64,000 bases of DNA from Brachionus koreanus (lineage: Eukaryota; Rotifera; Eurotatoria; Ploima; Brachionidae): positions 889,131 through 953,130 of the forward strand of contig PJRA01000549.1 of NCBI GenBank assembly GCA_016987375.1, written 5' to 3'. Shown in pieces: positions 8,675 to 20,455 of the stretch. Position numbers and translations under genes: made by a program. Numbering within the stretch: position 1 is the stretch's first letter; each line of letters starts with the position of its first letter. A model generated the notes under the pieces. That model was not told the DNA's origin and ran no database searches. It saw nothing but the letters and a program-made list of their open reading frames with translations.

Positions 8675-10399
8675 ATGATTTTAGAAAGTAGTTCAACAGT
8701 TTTTACAAAAAGTAGAAGTGCAATCTCAATTAACACTCTTCTTCAACTAGAAGATCCTTTACCGTTAAATTTTTACGATCAAAAATATAATAATAATATA
8801 TTAAATAACTTACTAAGTCCAACGGAGAAAAGCTCAACATACTTCGGTCCAGAAAAAAAAGATCTAAAAAATGTAAAAAGACAAGGGGGACAAGAGATAT
8901 TGAATTCAATCAAAAACATCAAAAATTCAGAGAATTTTATTAAAAATGAAAAAAGAATAAATTATAGACTATATTACGATACATCTTTAAATAATAATAA
9001 AACTATTAATACAAACAATGAACAAATAAACAGTTATTTGTCTAATGATCTAAAAACTACAAAAATGCAAGACGATAACTATAATACAAATGAGTTTTCT
9101 ACTCGCCATTCCAGAACACAAAAAAGAGATGCAAATAAGTTTAATAATTATCAAACAAGAAGTAAGTCAGTCAATTTGATAAATTATTTGAAAGAAAATA
9201 TTCAAAATGATTTAATCAGAGATAAAAAATTAGATTCAGTAACAAATTTTTCTGGTCAACAAAAATATCTAATTTCAAATTTGAATTGGCCAAATATGAC
9301 TAATTTTGAAAAAAAAATTTTACACTCAAAAAATCCAATAAATTCAAATGAAAATGAACTAATCAATACAAGTGATGCAGCTGGTATTTGGTTGAACCGA
9401 GAGGAAAATTTAAAATGGAAAGGAATTTTACCTTTAGATCTATACCCGCTTAATAATGATACAGATCCAATTGTGATCAAGAAAAAACCTAGTGAAAAAA
9501 TAAAATACACTCAAGATATCAATGTTCGATATTTAAAACCACCTGATTTTAAAAATACAGGTGATATAATTATTAATCATGATGAGCCAAGACAAATTCC
9601 TGCAGCTCCTTCGCTAATAATAAGACAAAATCGTCCACTACATCCAACACCTCCACCTTTAGTTATCCGCGAAGAGCCTCCCAAATCACCCGAAACAATA
9701 CCGACAAAAATAATCAAAATTCCAGGTAGACTAATGCCTCCTCCGCCAAGAAAATTGATCATTGAAAAAATGCCACAAACTCCTCAAAAACCACAATCCA
9801 TTTTAATTGAACGATGGCTACCATACAATGATATTCGTCGACGAATTATTTATCAAAAGCCTTCAGTCCCAAAACATTCGAAACGACAAACAAAAAATGT
9901 TATAATTGATTGGCAAGAGCCTGACGTTCAAGTAACTCAAGAGTTCAAATACTTGGGTATTGAAGAAACAAATCCAAAAGAATACAAACAAAAGTATTCT
10001 AAACAATTGCAACCAAGCGACCAATTGCCAGATTTTGTTCATAATATTCAACATCCACCTGGATTTGTTCTTGCTTCGGATAAACCAAAACCGAATGTTT
10101 GTTTTGAAGGTGATTTAAAAGCACTTGAACTAATTGATTTGAAGCAATCGGATCATAATGCTAGAATATCTAATTCATTTAAAGTATTCTTAAAAGAGAT
10201 TTTTGATTCCTTTGATAATGATAAAAATGGACTAATATCCAAGACCAGTTCAATAGCCGCGTTTTTTCATTTAATTGATCGTCTAAATTTATGTTTTGAG
10301 GATGATTTAACTGATCTTTTAAAAAATCGTTCCTCAAATTTAAATTTCTCAGATTTTTTCGAAATATCGAAAAAAATTTTTAAAATTCCAGAAAGCTAA
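8675..10399 (+). CDS. Proline-rich repeat protein with a C-terminal EF-hand-like loop, function unknown
   Basis: A single-exon frame of 574 codons with a good ATG. Residues 1 to 300 are Asn/Lys/Ser-rich and probably disordered. Residues 305 to 412 carry about seven copies of a short module of Pro followed by a beta-like hydrophobic patch and a charged residue (PSLIIRQ, PPLVIRE, PTKIIKI, PRKLIIEK, PQSILIERWLPY, TKNVIIDW). Residues 413 to 480 (FKYLGIEETNP, LPDFVHNI, GFVLASDKPKP) look like a compact conserved domain. An EF-hand loop is at 514 to 525 (DNDKNGLIS), but position 12 is Ser rather than Glu, so calcium binding may be weak. I recall the 'IIERWLPY' module from uncharacterised proteins of ciliates, rotifers and other protists, but could not check this. 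It might be cytoskeletal or ciliary; that is inference. The C-terminus faces the minus-strand membrane-protein gene across a gap. Confidence 0.8.
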   Translation: MILESSSTVFTKSRSAISINTLLQLEDPLPLNFYDQKYNNNILNNLLSPTEKSSTYFGPEKKDLKNVKRQGGQEILNSIKNIKNSENFIKNEKRINYRLYYDTSLNNNKTINTNNEQINSYLSNDLKTTKMQDDNYNTNEFSTRHSRTQKRDANKFNNYQTRSKSVNLINYLKENIQNDLIRDKKLDSVTNFSGQQKYLISNLNWPNMTNFEKKILHSKNPINSNENELINTSDAAGIWLNREENLKWKGILPLDLYPLNNDTDPIVIKKKPSEKIKYTQDINVRYLKPPDFKNTGDIIINHDEPRQIPAAPSLIIRQNRPLHPTPPPLVIREEPPKSPETIPTKIIKIPGRLMPPPPRKLIIEKMPQTPQKPQSILIERWLPYNDIRRRIIYQKPSVPKHSKRQTKNVIIDWQEPDVQVTQEFKYLGIEETNPKEYKQKYSKQLQPSDQLPDFVHNIQHPPGFVLASDKPKPNVCFEGDLKALELIDLKQSDHNARISNSFKVFLKEIFDSFDNDKNGLISKTSSIAAFFHLIDRLNLCFEDDLTDLLKNRSSNLNFSDFFEISKKIFKIPES

Positions 10400-10583
10400 A
10401 TGGTTTTTTAGAAATTCGTAAAATCTGCCAACTACTTTTTTCCTAAAATCTTTTTGTTTGTTCTTTAAATTTATAATTTTATAATTTTTTTTTTCTTCTG
10501 AATTTGAGTCTAATTTAAAATTTCGAATAAGAAAATTTTTCATAAATTTTTTTGTTAATGCTAATTATAGTTATTCTTTCTTA

Positions 10584-11073
10584 NNNNNNNNNNNNNNNNN
10601 NNNNNNNNNNNNNNNNNNNNNNNNNNNNNNNNNNNNNNNNNNNNNNNNNNNNNNNNNNNNNNNNNNNNNNNNNNNNNNNNNNNNNNNNNNNNNNNNNNNN
10701 NNNNNNNNNNNNNNNNNNNNNNNNNNNNNNNNNNNNNNNNNNNNNNNNNNNNNNNNNNNNNNNNNNNNNNNNNNNNNNNNNNNNNNNNNNNNNNNNNNNN
10801 NNNNNNNNNNNNNNNNNNNNNNNNNNNNNNNNNNNNNNNNNNNNNNNNNNNNNNNNNNNNNNNNNNNNNNNNNNNNNNNNNNNNNNNNNNNNNNNNNNNN
10901 NNNNNNNNNNNNNNNNNNNNNNNNNNNNNNNNNNNNNNNNNNNNNNNNNNNNNNNNNNNNNNNNNNNNNNNNNNNNNNNNNNNNNNNNNNNNNNNNNNNN
11001 NNNNNNNNNNNNNNNNNNNNNNNNNNNNNNNNNNNNNNNNNNNNNNNNNNNNNNNNNNNNNNNNNNNNNNNNN
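10584..11073. other. Assembly gap (490 N)
   Basis: A run of N between the convergent 3' ends of the EF-hand-protein gene and the membrane-protein gene. Open frames spanning it are artefacts. Confidence 1.
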
Positions 11074-11122
11074 GACAAAAAAATAAATAGATATTTTTCA
11101 CAATTGTACACATCTTTTTTCA

Positions 11123-12733
11123 TTAAAATAAAAAATCTAAATTCGTTGAATGAAATTTTGGCGATAATTTTAAATCTTTATCTGGACTTGTTGATTTTTT
11201 AATCCATGTTATTACTTTTGAATTTGTGTTAATATCATGCGATATTTCATATTTTTTGTTGTGCGCGTTTAAATTATTTATTGTCATAGAACTTTTATCT
11301 AAAGCTCTTTCGCTTTGCCAGAATGAAAATGGCTCTGAAAAGCGGTAGAAATTGCTAAATTCTTTATAAATACTGCTAATGCTTGTTGTTGAGCTTATAA
11401 TATCACTTGAAGTATCATAACCGTAGATTATTTTATCTTCATATGGTATTGAACTAAAATGTAGACTAAATGACTTTTGTTTATTCAAATTGCTACAAAT
11501 ATATTTTGAATTTTCAGTAAAATCAAACTTTTGACTGTAGCTTGCATCCGTCAGCGATGATAATGATGAGCTATCGTTTAATGAATCAATTATTGATGGT
11601 ATTACTTGAGGACAATTTCCCAAAGATTGCCTGGCTTGTTCCATTAGTGACTGTCTATTTAGAATACTTCCAAATTTTTCAATTACTTGGTCATTTTCAT
11701 AGAATGAATAATGTATGTAATAAGCTAATATGGCAATAATATACGAGCCATATACGAAGACTAATTCGAATTGTCTCATTCGAATCTTTTCTTCAAGATC
11801 AATCAAATTCAAAATAATTAGCTTGTTTTTTTCTTCTACAAGTAGGCTTAATAGAGTAGTTTTTTGTTGATTTTGCTGATAAATTTCAATCGAAATAAAG
11901 AACCAAAAATATGAACTAATTAATATAAAAATAAAATTTAGAATAAAATAAATGACACTCTGAATTTTTGCTAATCTAATATCTAGATTTACTTTTTTCA
12001 TAGATCTAGTTAAATCATGCTTAAAAAATTTATCGTTATAATCAATAAGGAAAATGAAAGACTCGAATAAAATTTGAAAAATGTTTAACTTTGATTTTAT
12101 ATAGAACAATGCAACAGTTAGAATAAGAGCACCAATAATAAAAGTTACAAACGAGAAAAGCACTCTGAAGCTTGATTTTGGAGAGGTAATATCATCGTTA
12201 AAAGTTGACAAATAGAGAATCAAAGACATTGATTTACTAACAAAAAAAAAGTATCGAAATAAAAATTTAAAAATTTGATTTTTAAATTTAATACTAATAG
12301 CCTCAATTAAAATTAAATTAATAAATGTTTGAATACTAAAATAAATAGAAGCAAATAACAAAATGTAAAAATAATAATTGTTTAATTTGATGTAATAAAT
12401 GCGAGTTAAATAAAAATAAGTGATTAGTGTTAATGGAATATTTTTGCAGTATTCGATAAATCTGTATTGAAAACTATTGAATTTTGTTGAGGTTAGAATT
12501 TTGGTCAAGCTAAACAATGCGATTAAATTTAAAATAGAGCCGACTATGACAATTAAACTGACTTCGGGTTTGTTCAAAATGTTAGCTAAATTGGATAGAG
12601 TTTTGGCAACTATGACGAACATGACTATTGATAATATATTACAAATAGAATAATAGATTTTGAATATTGTTATTTTGTTACTATTTGGAGACTTAGTAAT
12701 TGATTGTTTCAACGGTCTATCAGATACTATCAT
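11123..12733 (-). CDS. Multi-pass membrane protein, possibly XK-related
   Basis: A single-exon frame of 536 codons starting with ATG at 12733 and ending in TAA. Residues about 25 to 350 contain eight to nine strongly hydrophobic segments, for example near 30 to 50, 60 to 80, 118 to 145, 188 to 208, 260 to 285 and 325 to 345. A hydrophilic Ser-rich tail of about 190 residues follows. Between segments there is a motif RYFFFVSKSMSLILYL, and later FESFIFLIDYND. Their spacing recalls the 'RxxxxxxRxxxxALF' helix and the loop before the 'YY..M..EN' helix of XK-related scramblases. That similarity is weak and positional only. It could equally be an unrelated channel or receptor. Members of the XKR family scramble phospholipids in the plasma membrane. 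The gene is divergent from PALS1, 2.9 kb apart. Confidence 0.6.
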   Translation of the reverse strand: MIVSDRPLKQSITKSPNSNKITIFKIYYSICNILSIVMFVIVAKTLSNLANILNKPEVSLIVIVGSILNLIALFSLTKILTSTKFNSFQYRFIEYCKNIPLTLITYFYLTRIYYIKLNNYYFYILLFASIYFSIQTFINLILIEAISIKFKNQIFKFLFRYFFFVSKSMSLILYLSTFNDDITSPKSSFRVLFSFVTFIIGALILTVALFYIKSKLNIFQILFESFIFLIDYNDKFFKHDLTRSMKKVNLDIRLAKIQSVIYFILNFIFILISSYFWFFISIEIYQQNQQKTTLLSLLVEEKNKLIILNLIDLEEKIRMRQFELVFVYGSYIIAILAYYIHYSFYENDQVIEKFGSILNRQSLMEQARQSLGNCPQVIPSIIDSLNDSSSLSSLTDASYSQKFDFTENSKYICSNLNKQKSFSLHFSSIPYEDKIIYGYDTSSDIISSTTSISSIYKEFSNFYRFSEPFSFWQSERALDKSSMTINNLNAHNKKYEISHDINTNSKVITWIKKSTSPDKDLKLSPKFHSTNLDFLF

Positions 12734-15596
12734 TTTTATCTAAAATTAATGAAGAATTATTTAAAAATTTTAAAATAAAATAAACAGTTGATAACAATTT
12801 TAAAAAATGTATTTATTTATCTGTTTCCTTACCGATGCTTTTTAGATAAAAAATAAAATTAAATTAAAATATAATAAAAATGTGTAAAAAATTTTGTTGC
12901 TTAAGTAGTCTTAGTCAGTAGTGAAAATTAATTAATTAATGAATTGAATGGAGTGAAAAAAATTCCCGATTGGTGGTAATTATTTTCATATTACGCAACA
13001 TTCGATTCACAGAGTAAATTTATAAAACTGTGGAAATTTCATTTTTTGTCAAAATATGTTGCTTATAATCAAAATTATATTAATTGATATTATAGAAATA
13101 CTCAAAATGATTTAATAACTAATCAACACCTTAAGGATTTTCGCAAGCTATTTTTAATAATGCAGATTTTTTTAAAAACTCATTCTATTTGACCATTTAA
13201 ATAATAATATAATTGTTGAAAACTAATACCTCTTTTAATTTATAACAAATAAAATTAAAAAAATAAATAATTATAATCTAAACTTTAGTTATATATAAAT
13301 ATGAAAACAGTCGTAAACATTCAAAATATTCAAGCTACCAGGAAAACTATCTATTTTGTTGACATTTTACATGTCAAGTTTGAAAATAAATATTTAAAAT
13401 CGATTTTAACCCATCTGGTATTTAAATAGAAAGTCAAAAACCAAATATTGGTCTGAAACGAGTTAAGTGGTTTTTAATTTTTTTAAAGATGCTTAATTTT
13501 GCTAATGGTATTAAAACATGAATGTCAATTTTACATTTTGAATGTTAATAAACACGCTCGAATGATTATATATATACACTGTTAATACTTTCAATCTTAC
13601 ACTTGCCCAAAGGTAAAATAATTCATCTTATCGAGAGCAGAAATCTTTATTCAAGTGATTTTTAAATCCAAAGCAAAAACATTCGCTTTTCTTTGACTAT
13701 GAATTGTCGTCTCATGGCCGAATGTTCATAAATTGCTAAGCTTTTAAAACAATATTTTTAATTACACTTTTATTTCAATTGCTGGCGAAGTACTTGAAAT
13801 CATGCGTGTCAGTTTTTTTACCTTTCCGATCAATAGTTCCATGATTTATTATAACCTTTTTTTCTTCAATGGACTTTAACTTATGATTGATTAATTTTAT
13901 ACTTGACAGTTTTATATTAATGGTCTCAAAAAGTGAAATTAAAACTAGCATTTTCATGTTATATAACTTCCTCATTGATACTAATATGATAAATCTCAAT
14001 TTTTATTTATTTCTCATAAACAATGACGAAATTTAGAAATTGTATGTATTATTTTAATTTTGATTTTAAGCAAACAACATTAAGGGTTAAGTTTTTAATT
14101 GAATTAGTAAACTTGAAATGACTTGAAAAATTATATTTAATGTTATATAACTAATTTGGACTTGGCGTGAAATTTTTGTATGTAACAAAAGAATAAATTT
14201 GATTTTAATATGCTTGAATAATATTTGTCAAAAATCAAAGATTAAACGATAATAAATTTTATAATAGAATAGAGATTTGGTTACACAATTCTGATTAAAG
14301 CTCATTTTATAGCTAGTAGTCATATAATTAACCAATTTATAATGTCAATTTTTACATAATTATTTTTTTTCATAGTTCAAAAGAATTTAAATCTAAAAAA
14401 CAATTAACTACGCATAGAAATTACATCGTATTTATTAAATTTTTCATAGAAATTTTTGATTTTAAAATTTTAATTTTTACTATTAAATTTGGATTTTTGA
14501 AGATTAAGAAAGAATTAAATATCTTTCTAAAATATGTGAAAATAAAATTGATTTGCAAGTGGATTTTTTTAAATCTTTAATATATATGCTTTTTTTTTAG
14601 TTTTGTATCAAATTTCAGTAATTTTTAATTAGATCTGTTCAAAAAAATGAGTATCCTAAAACAAAAATTGCACCTGTTTTTTTCCTATCACTGTTTGAAA
14701 TTTTGTTTTTTTTTGGTTTTTGCCTGGAAATTGATAAAAACACTTCCGCAGTTTTAATTTAAAAGTCAATGATAAAGTAAATTAAATAATTTCAATTGAG
14801 ACAAAACAATGTAATAAAATTTTATTTTCAAGAAAATAAAATATTTAAATTTTGATAATAAACACAAGAACTTGACCTAAGAATTATAATTTTAGAGCAC
14901 CAAAAATATGATATCATACAAGCGAAAAGCTAACTTGGCTTATAATTTGAGTAATAATAAAATTCTAATCTAAAATATTAGAAAAACTTCGTCAGTTTAA
15001 AAATATTTTTCTAACTATTTCTAATTTTAAGGTCTAAAATACAAATATTTTTTGTTTTTTAAATAATAGTTAAATTTAAAGTCAAATAAAATGAGCCAAT
15101 TTTATTTTTAAATGCAGTTCAAAAATAGTAAAAAAAAATATTCAATTTTTTTAATGAATTTATTTATCAAATTTTGTTATTGAAAGAAAAGTCTATAATG
15201 CTTATGAGATAGAGGAAAAATAATTATTCGAAAATCCGGAAAAATTAAACTCGATCATAATTTATAAAAATTGCTTGTGTTTTTAAAAGGCTACAAACTG
15301 TGCTTAGAAACCAATTTTAAAGCAGATTTAAGGCAAATATTTTTAAAATTAGGTGTCAAAAATTCATACAGAACTAAGATAAATATTTTTTAAATTTTGA
15401 TTGCTTTAAAAAATATAAATCTTTGAGAAACAAAAAGACAAAAAAGGTGGACACTAAGAAGCTAAATATTTCTATTGAAGTAGAATGACACATTTTTGTA
15501 TTTTTTTTGTTAAAACGAAAAATATATGCTTAGCTTTTTTGGATAATATAAAAATTTCAATTTAGACTTAGACGCGTTAATTAGATGAAATAAATA
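12734..15596. other. Divergent intergenic region between the membrane-protein gene and PALS1
   Basis: 2.9 kb of AT-rich sequence with no supported gene. The open frame at 13775 to 13999 (minus) shows nothing gene-like. The region must contain the promoters of both flanking genes, but no specific element is identifiable. Confidence 0.5.
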
Positions 15597-18500
15597 ATGG
15601 ACATTTACACAGAGGGCATTGAATTGACTCATCGGGAAATGCCAGTAGATTGTCCTGATGAGTTTATTCCTGAGATAAAAACAAGACCATCTTTACCAAA
15701 TCTAATTGCTAAAAACCAAAATAGCAAGTCAAAGAAAAAGTCTAAAAAATCTATCACAAAATTATCATTGTCCTCTAACGAATCCTCAAAATCTAAAAAT
15801 TCATCTAAGAACTCAGACTTTTCATTCACTAATATGAACACTACCAACATGCCTCTTTTGTTCAATGATTCAGGACATTTTCAAGATCGTCCGCCATCTT
15901 ATAAATCCCAAAACTTATACGAAAACGATCTATTGTATTTAAAAGAAATAGATGTGAATGATATTAAAGGTAAAGTAAACGATGCGTTCAGTTCGAATGA
16001 CGAGGATCAAATGACTGAGGAAAAAATAAAGTCGGAAAATAGCACCATTAAATCAAACAAGTCAAAAAGTGACGAAAAAGTGAATCTAAATGAGAATGAT
16101 TTGAAAAATTTGCTTATCACTTGTAATAATGATCGCGAGTTGTTAACAGAAATTTTAAATTCAAAAGAGTTTACCGCTAAATTTAATGTACGCAAGAGTT
16201 TGATATCAAGAAGCCTCAAGGTATTTTTTAGATTAAATAGTAGCATGGAATTTTTATTTTATAATTTCCATAAATCTCATATTTAAGCTAAAATTGAAAA
16301 AAATTTTATTTAACTAGTGTAAAGGAGAAAAATATGCACTGGGAAGATGACAATTTTAACTTTAGAACTAAAATTTATTTATTCAAGTATTGATATTTTA
16401 AAGTCTTTTGTTCTTAATCGGCATTTATTAGAAATTAAAAAAAAATATGTATTTTCTCTGCAATGATTTTGCAAAATTATTTAATATAAAAGTGTTTTAA
16501 AAGGAATAAAAGCAATCAAAGTATCAATGCTTCAGTAAATAAATTTTAGCTATAAAATTTAAATTGTCTTCTTCCCAGTGCATAATTTGCTCCAAACTTA
16601 TCACTATCTTCCATCTAAGTAAAATTGAATTATTTAATTATTAAAGAGACAAGATTTTTGACTTTGAGTTTTTGCGTTTATCTGGAAACAAAAAGATCTT
16701 ATTTGTCTAATTTTTTTTTTTCATTTAATTTATAAATTATTGCTTAAAATTTTTGAAATTTTGAGTTAAAAAAAAACTACTTTTGATTAATTTAGTTTTT
16801 TTTCAATTAAAAAAAATTAAAAACACTTAATAAATCTTAATTAGCTAAGTCCAAAAATTATAAATTTATTTTAATTCGGTGTTAATAACTCAATAAAAAA
16901 TGAATTTTTAGTTTGCCTTAAAAAAAAACTGATTACTTTTAAAAAAAATTATAGATATTAAAATCAATAGTTTATTTCATTTTCGACATCTATTTATATA
17001 GAAAATTGTTCTTAAAATAAAGCAAACTTTCTTTTATTTAAGTTAACATAAATGAATTGATTAATAAATATTATTTTTGCATGATAATATTGAAATTTTA
17101 TGTATTTGAGCTATAATATCAACAATTCTTTAAATGTTTAGTTTTAATGTATAAATTATATCCGAAGCTAACTACAAAGGAAAAAACGAAAGAGTTTTAA
17201 ACAAATTTTTTTTATCAAAGAGGCACAACTTATTTTTCTAAAATTTGAAACATATTTATTATTAATTTTACTAACTATTTAAATTATTGTAGGATATTTT
17301 GGTTAATAATCAATCAAAGGTTGTTAGTAATGAAAAAATTTATGAAAATGAGACAATACTAAAGTCATTTAATAATGAACAGTTTTTACAGCAATCGACT
17401 GAACGGTTCTATTCTAGTACAGTTCAAATTGAAGCTGCTGTGAACGAAAAACTAACCAATATGACCAAATCAATTGAAAACGAAGTCCTTAATTCGGTTA
17501 AAAAGTCAAATGATTCTAAGCTTTTGCTTGATGATTTAATATTGAGTAAAGATTCGAACGATAAAATAGAAAACGAGGGCTCTTTGACTGATGAAGGAAA
17601 ATATTTAGTAAAAAAGGCCCAATATTACTCTGTCGATAATCTGAAATTAGTTAATATAGAAAAGTCTGATGATCTACCTTTAGGGGCAACAATAAAAAAT
17701 TTTGATGGTTCTATAATGATAAGTCGTATCGTGACTGGAAGTGCTGCTCATAAAAGTGGGCTATTGAGAGAAAACGACGAAATACTTGAAATAAATATGA
17801 TTCCGGTGCGCGGAAAAACAATCAGCGATGTTTGCGATATATTGGTATGTTCACTTAGAATATTTATTTATTAATCTTAGATATTTTTTTTTATTTTTTT
17901 TAATAAAATTTTTTTAGTGTGATTTACAAGGAATAATAAGCTTTTTAATAATCCCAAATATGAGCTTAGAACCGAGCATTCAGTCACCAGTTGACCAAAA
18001 TATTTACAAATCACAAAAAGTTCTTCACATTCGGGCCTTGTTCAATTATTCGCCTCAAGAGGATCTGTACATACCGTGTCGAGAGCTGGGTCTTTCATTT
18101 ACCAAAGGTGATATTTTACACGTTACGAATCAAGATGATGAAAATTGGTGGCAAGCTTATCGAGATGATGACAAGGAACAAGAAATGGCAGGTCTGATTC
18201 CTTCACAGTTGTTTCAAGAAAAGAGAATTTCTCAAATGCATGCTATTATAGGGGACAGTTTTATGACTAGGAAAAAAAGTAAAATTAAAAAATCAAAATT
18301 AAAGTTTTTTTTTTCAAATTATTTATTAAAGGAGAAAAAGGATTTTGTGTAAAAAGTAATAGACGTAGGTTTTTATATGGACTTGAAGTGAAAAACGAAG
18401 ACATATTTACTTATGAAGAAGTTTGCATGTATAAACCACCGCCTGATAGAAAAAGACCGATTGTTTTGATCGGACCACATAATATTGGTCGACACGAGTT

Positions 18501-19110
18501 AAGAAAGCGGCTGATGCAGGCAAATCCATCATTATTTGAAGTCGCTGTACCGCATACTACAAGACCTCAACGTAAAGACGAAGTGGATGGCAAAGATTAT
18601 CATTTTTTGCCAAGGCATATATTCGAAGTGGATATAAAACAAGGCAGATTTATCGAACATGGTGAATATGAAAAAAATTTGTATGGGACTAGTGGTGATG
18701 CTATAAGGAAAGTTATTGAATGCTCAAAAATTTGTATTCTGAATTTATATCCTCAGGTAATATTTGATTAGAATTAAAACAACAAAAAAAACATATAATC
18801 TAATAAAATCTTTTAGGCAGTGAAAAATTTGAGGAATTCGGATTTGATGCCTTATGTAATATATATTGGACCTCCTAATTTGATTAAGCTAAAAGAACTA
18901 AAGATGAGCATGAATGAAAGCTTTAAGGAAAGTGATTTGCTGGATATTATTGACCGAGGAAGAGAAATAGAAGAGATCTATGGTCATTATTTCGATAAAA
19001 TTATTCGTAACTTTGATATGGACAAAACCTATCAAGAACTGCTTGAGACTATTAATCATGTACAGAATAGTGAAAATTGGATTCCAACACGTTGGTTGTC
19101 AAGTCTTTAA
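15597..19110 (+). CDS. PALS1: PALS1/MPP5 (Stardust) membrane-associated guanylate kinase, 5 exons
   Basis: Exons by splice signals and frame: 15597-16220, 17293-17844, 17918-18278, 18332-18756 and 18817-19110, giving 751 aa. Residue 12 onward reads HREMPVDCPDEF, matching the conserved N-terminal PAR6-binding region of PALS1 (HREMAVDCP in vertebrates). That identifies the subfamily. Then come an L27-like helix pair around 165 to 205; a poorly conserved second L27 region; a PDZ domain about 324 to 405 with carboxylate loop PLGA; an SH3 domain about 428 to 505 (ALFNYSP, CRELGLSF, NWWQAY); a basic hook; and a guanylate-kinase-like domain from about 553 (KRPIVLIGPHN, VPHTTRPQR, YLYGTS-like NLYGTS) ending at W..RWLSSL. 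As in other MAGUKs the GK fold should bind protein, not GMP. It scaffolds the Crumbs-PATJ apical complex at epithelial junctions. An AATAAA lies at 19299. Confidence 0.93.
16324..16593. mobile_element. MITE with about 33-nt terminal inverted repeats in PALS1 intron 1
   Basis: The left arm (16324-16356) begins GGAGAAAAATATGCACTGGG. The right arm (16561-16593) is its reverse complement with about four mismatches over 33 nt. The roughly 205-nt interior is AT-rich and non-coding. Length and architecture fit a miniature inverted-repeat transposon. I could not define a target-site duplication or a superfamily. Confidence 0.75.
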
Positions 19111-19975
19111 ATTTTGTTTTGAAATGATTTGAATTTTTGTAATGACCGATTTTGACTCGTTTTTTTTTTATTATCTAAATTTTGAATTAAATTTTTTATT
19201 TTTTTATTATTTAATATCTAAAAAAATGATTATTTCAGAAGTATAGTTAAAATGATTTTTTTGTTACTTTTTCTTTGATTTTTAATTTTATCAATAAGAA
19301 TAAAATTTTTATACAATTTTTAATTTTATTGCCTTTTAAAATATTTTTGTATTCTGCATTTAAATTTCCTTGTTCATTGAGTCAAATCAAATTGGGTGCC
19401 TGTAAACTTTCTTAAAAATGGTTGGAAACAATCCTAAGCCTAAAACTACAGTACAAAAATATGATTGAAAATTAAACTAAAAATGGCATATCAAGCTTAG
19501 TCTTTTGAAAATTAGTTCCCTAAAGCTAATTTTAGTTATAATTTGATTATTTTTATGAAAAGATATAATTTAAATGAAAAAATTAAGGTAAAAACTCAGA
19601 TGTACTAAGGTTTTTGATTGATATTGTCTATCATATCATATACTTTATAGTGAATTTTATTCTAAGTATTTTTTTTCGATACACCGTGATAACAGATAGA
19701 AGATAATTATCCTTGTAATTTTTTATTTTTAAATAAATTAGTTTTTTAAGATTTTTTCTTATATTTCCATATAAATCAAAATAAAATAAATTTTCACAAC
19801 CAGGATCACGTTAAATATGATGGTTCTTATTAAAACCGTAACTCCAATTGTTTTAAAAATTAACTGAGCTCTATTAGTTCTATTAATTAAACATAAAAAA
19901 ATGCTTAAAAAATTTATACAATTTGAATAAGCTTAAAATTTTCAAAAAAAATAGACAAAAAGGTTTAAAAATGAA
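19111..19975. other. PALS1 3' flank, no further gene
   Basis: T-rich sequence with an AATAAA polyadenylation signal candidate at 19299 to 19304. Nothing else is recognised before the transposase remnant. Confidence 0.5.
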
Positions 19976-20455
19976 AAGTTCCGTATACCAAGGCTAGAAA
20001 ACAGTGTTAGAGTTGAGCTGGTATATGGAAATGCATTTCTTATAAAGGCACTGATATGTGCAACATTTAAACAGGAAGAATTAATCAATTTGTTTACATC
20101 AACACCTTGGAAAACAGTCCATTTGTTGAGCCCATATTACAACCAAATGACTCTTGGATTTTTCAGCAAGATGGCGTTTCGGCACACTCTGCTCACTCAG
20201 TGAGCGACTGGTTCAAAGAGCAGAACATTGAGGTTCTACCATGATGTGGCTGTTCACTAGATCTCAATCCAATCGCGAACTTATGGTCATGCCATATTGG
20301 TAGACACTAAAGTAACCTCAATTGAGCATTTAAAAGAAGTTTAACACAAAGAATGGTTAAAGATTCCGATTGAGTACGTACAAAAATTGATTGAATCAAT
20401 GACAAAAAGAGATTTGGCTTGTTATAGCGCTAAAGGCGGTCACTTCAAATATTAA
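19976..20455 (+). pseudogene. Tc1/mariner transposase C-terminal remnant
   Basis: The frame from about 20140 reads DSWIFQQDGVSAHSAHSVSD, WFKEQNIEVLP, then an in-frame TGA where Trp is expected, then CGCSLDLNPIANLWS, and ends near GGHFKY followed by TAA at 20453. Tc1-like transposases have QQDNAPCHT and GCSPDLNPIENLW here. The second catalytic Asp of the DDE triad is kept in QQD, but the third acidic residue (Glu of DLNPIE) is replaced by Ala. Stops and frame changes also break the 5' part (19976 to 20130). The N-terminal HTH domains and inverted termini are not recognisable. It is dead. Confidence 0.85.

Noticed and set aside
10552..11202. Open frames spanning the N gap
   Set aside because: They are created by N runs being read as coding.
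13775..13999. Minus-strand 74-codon frame
   Set aside because: No domain, and composition like the surrounding non-coding DNA.
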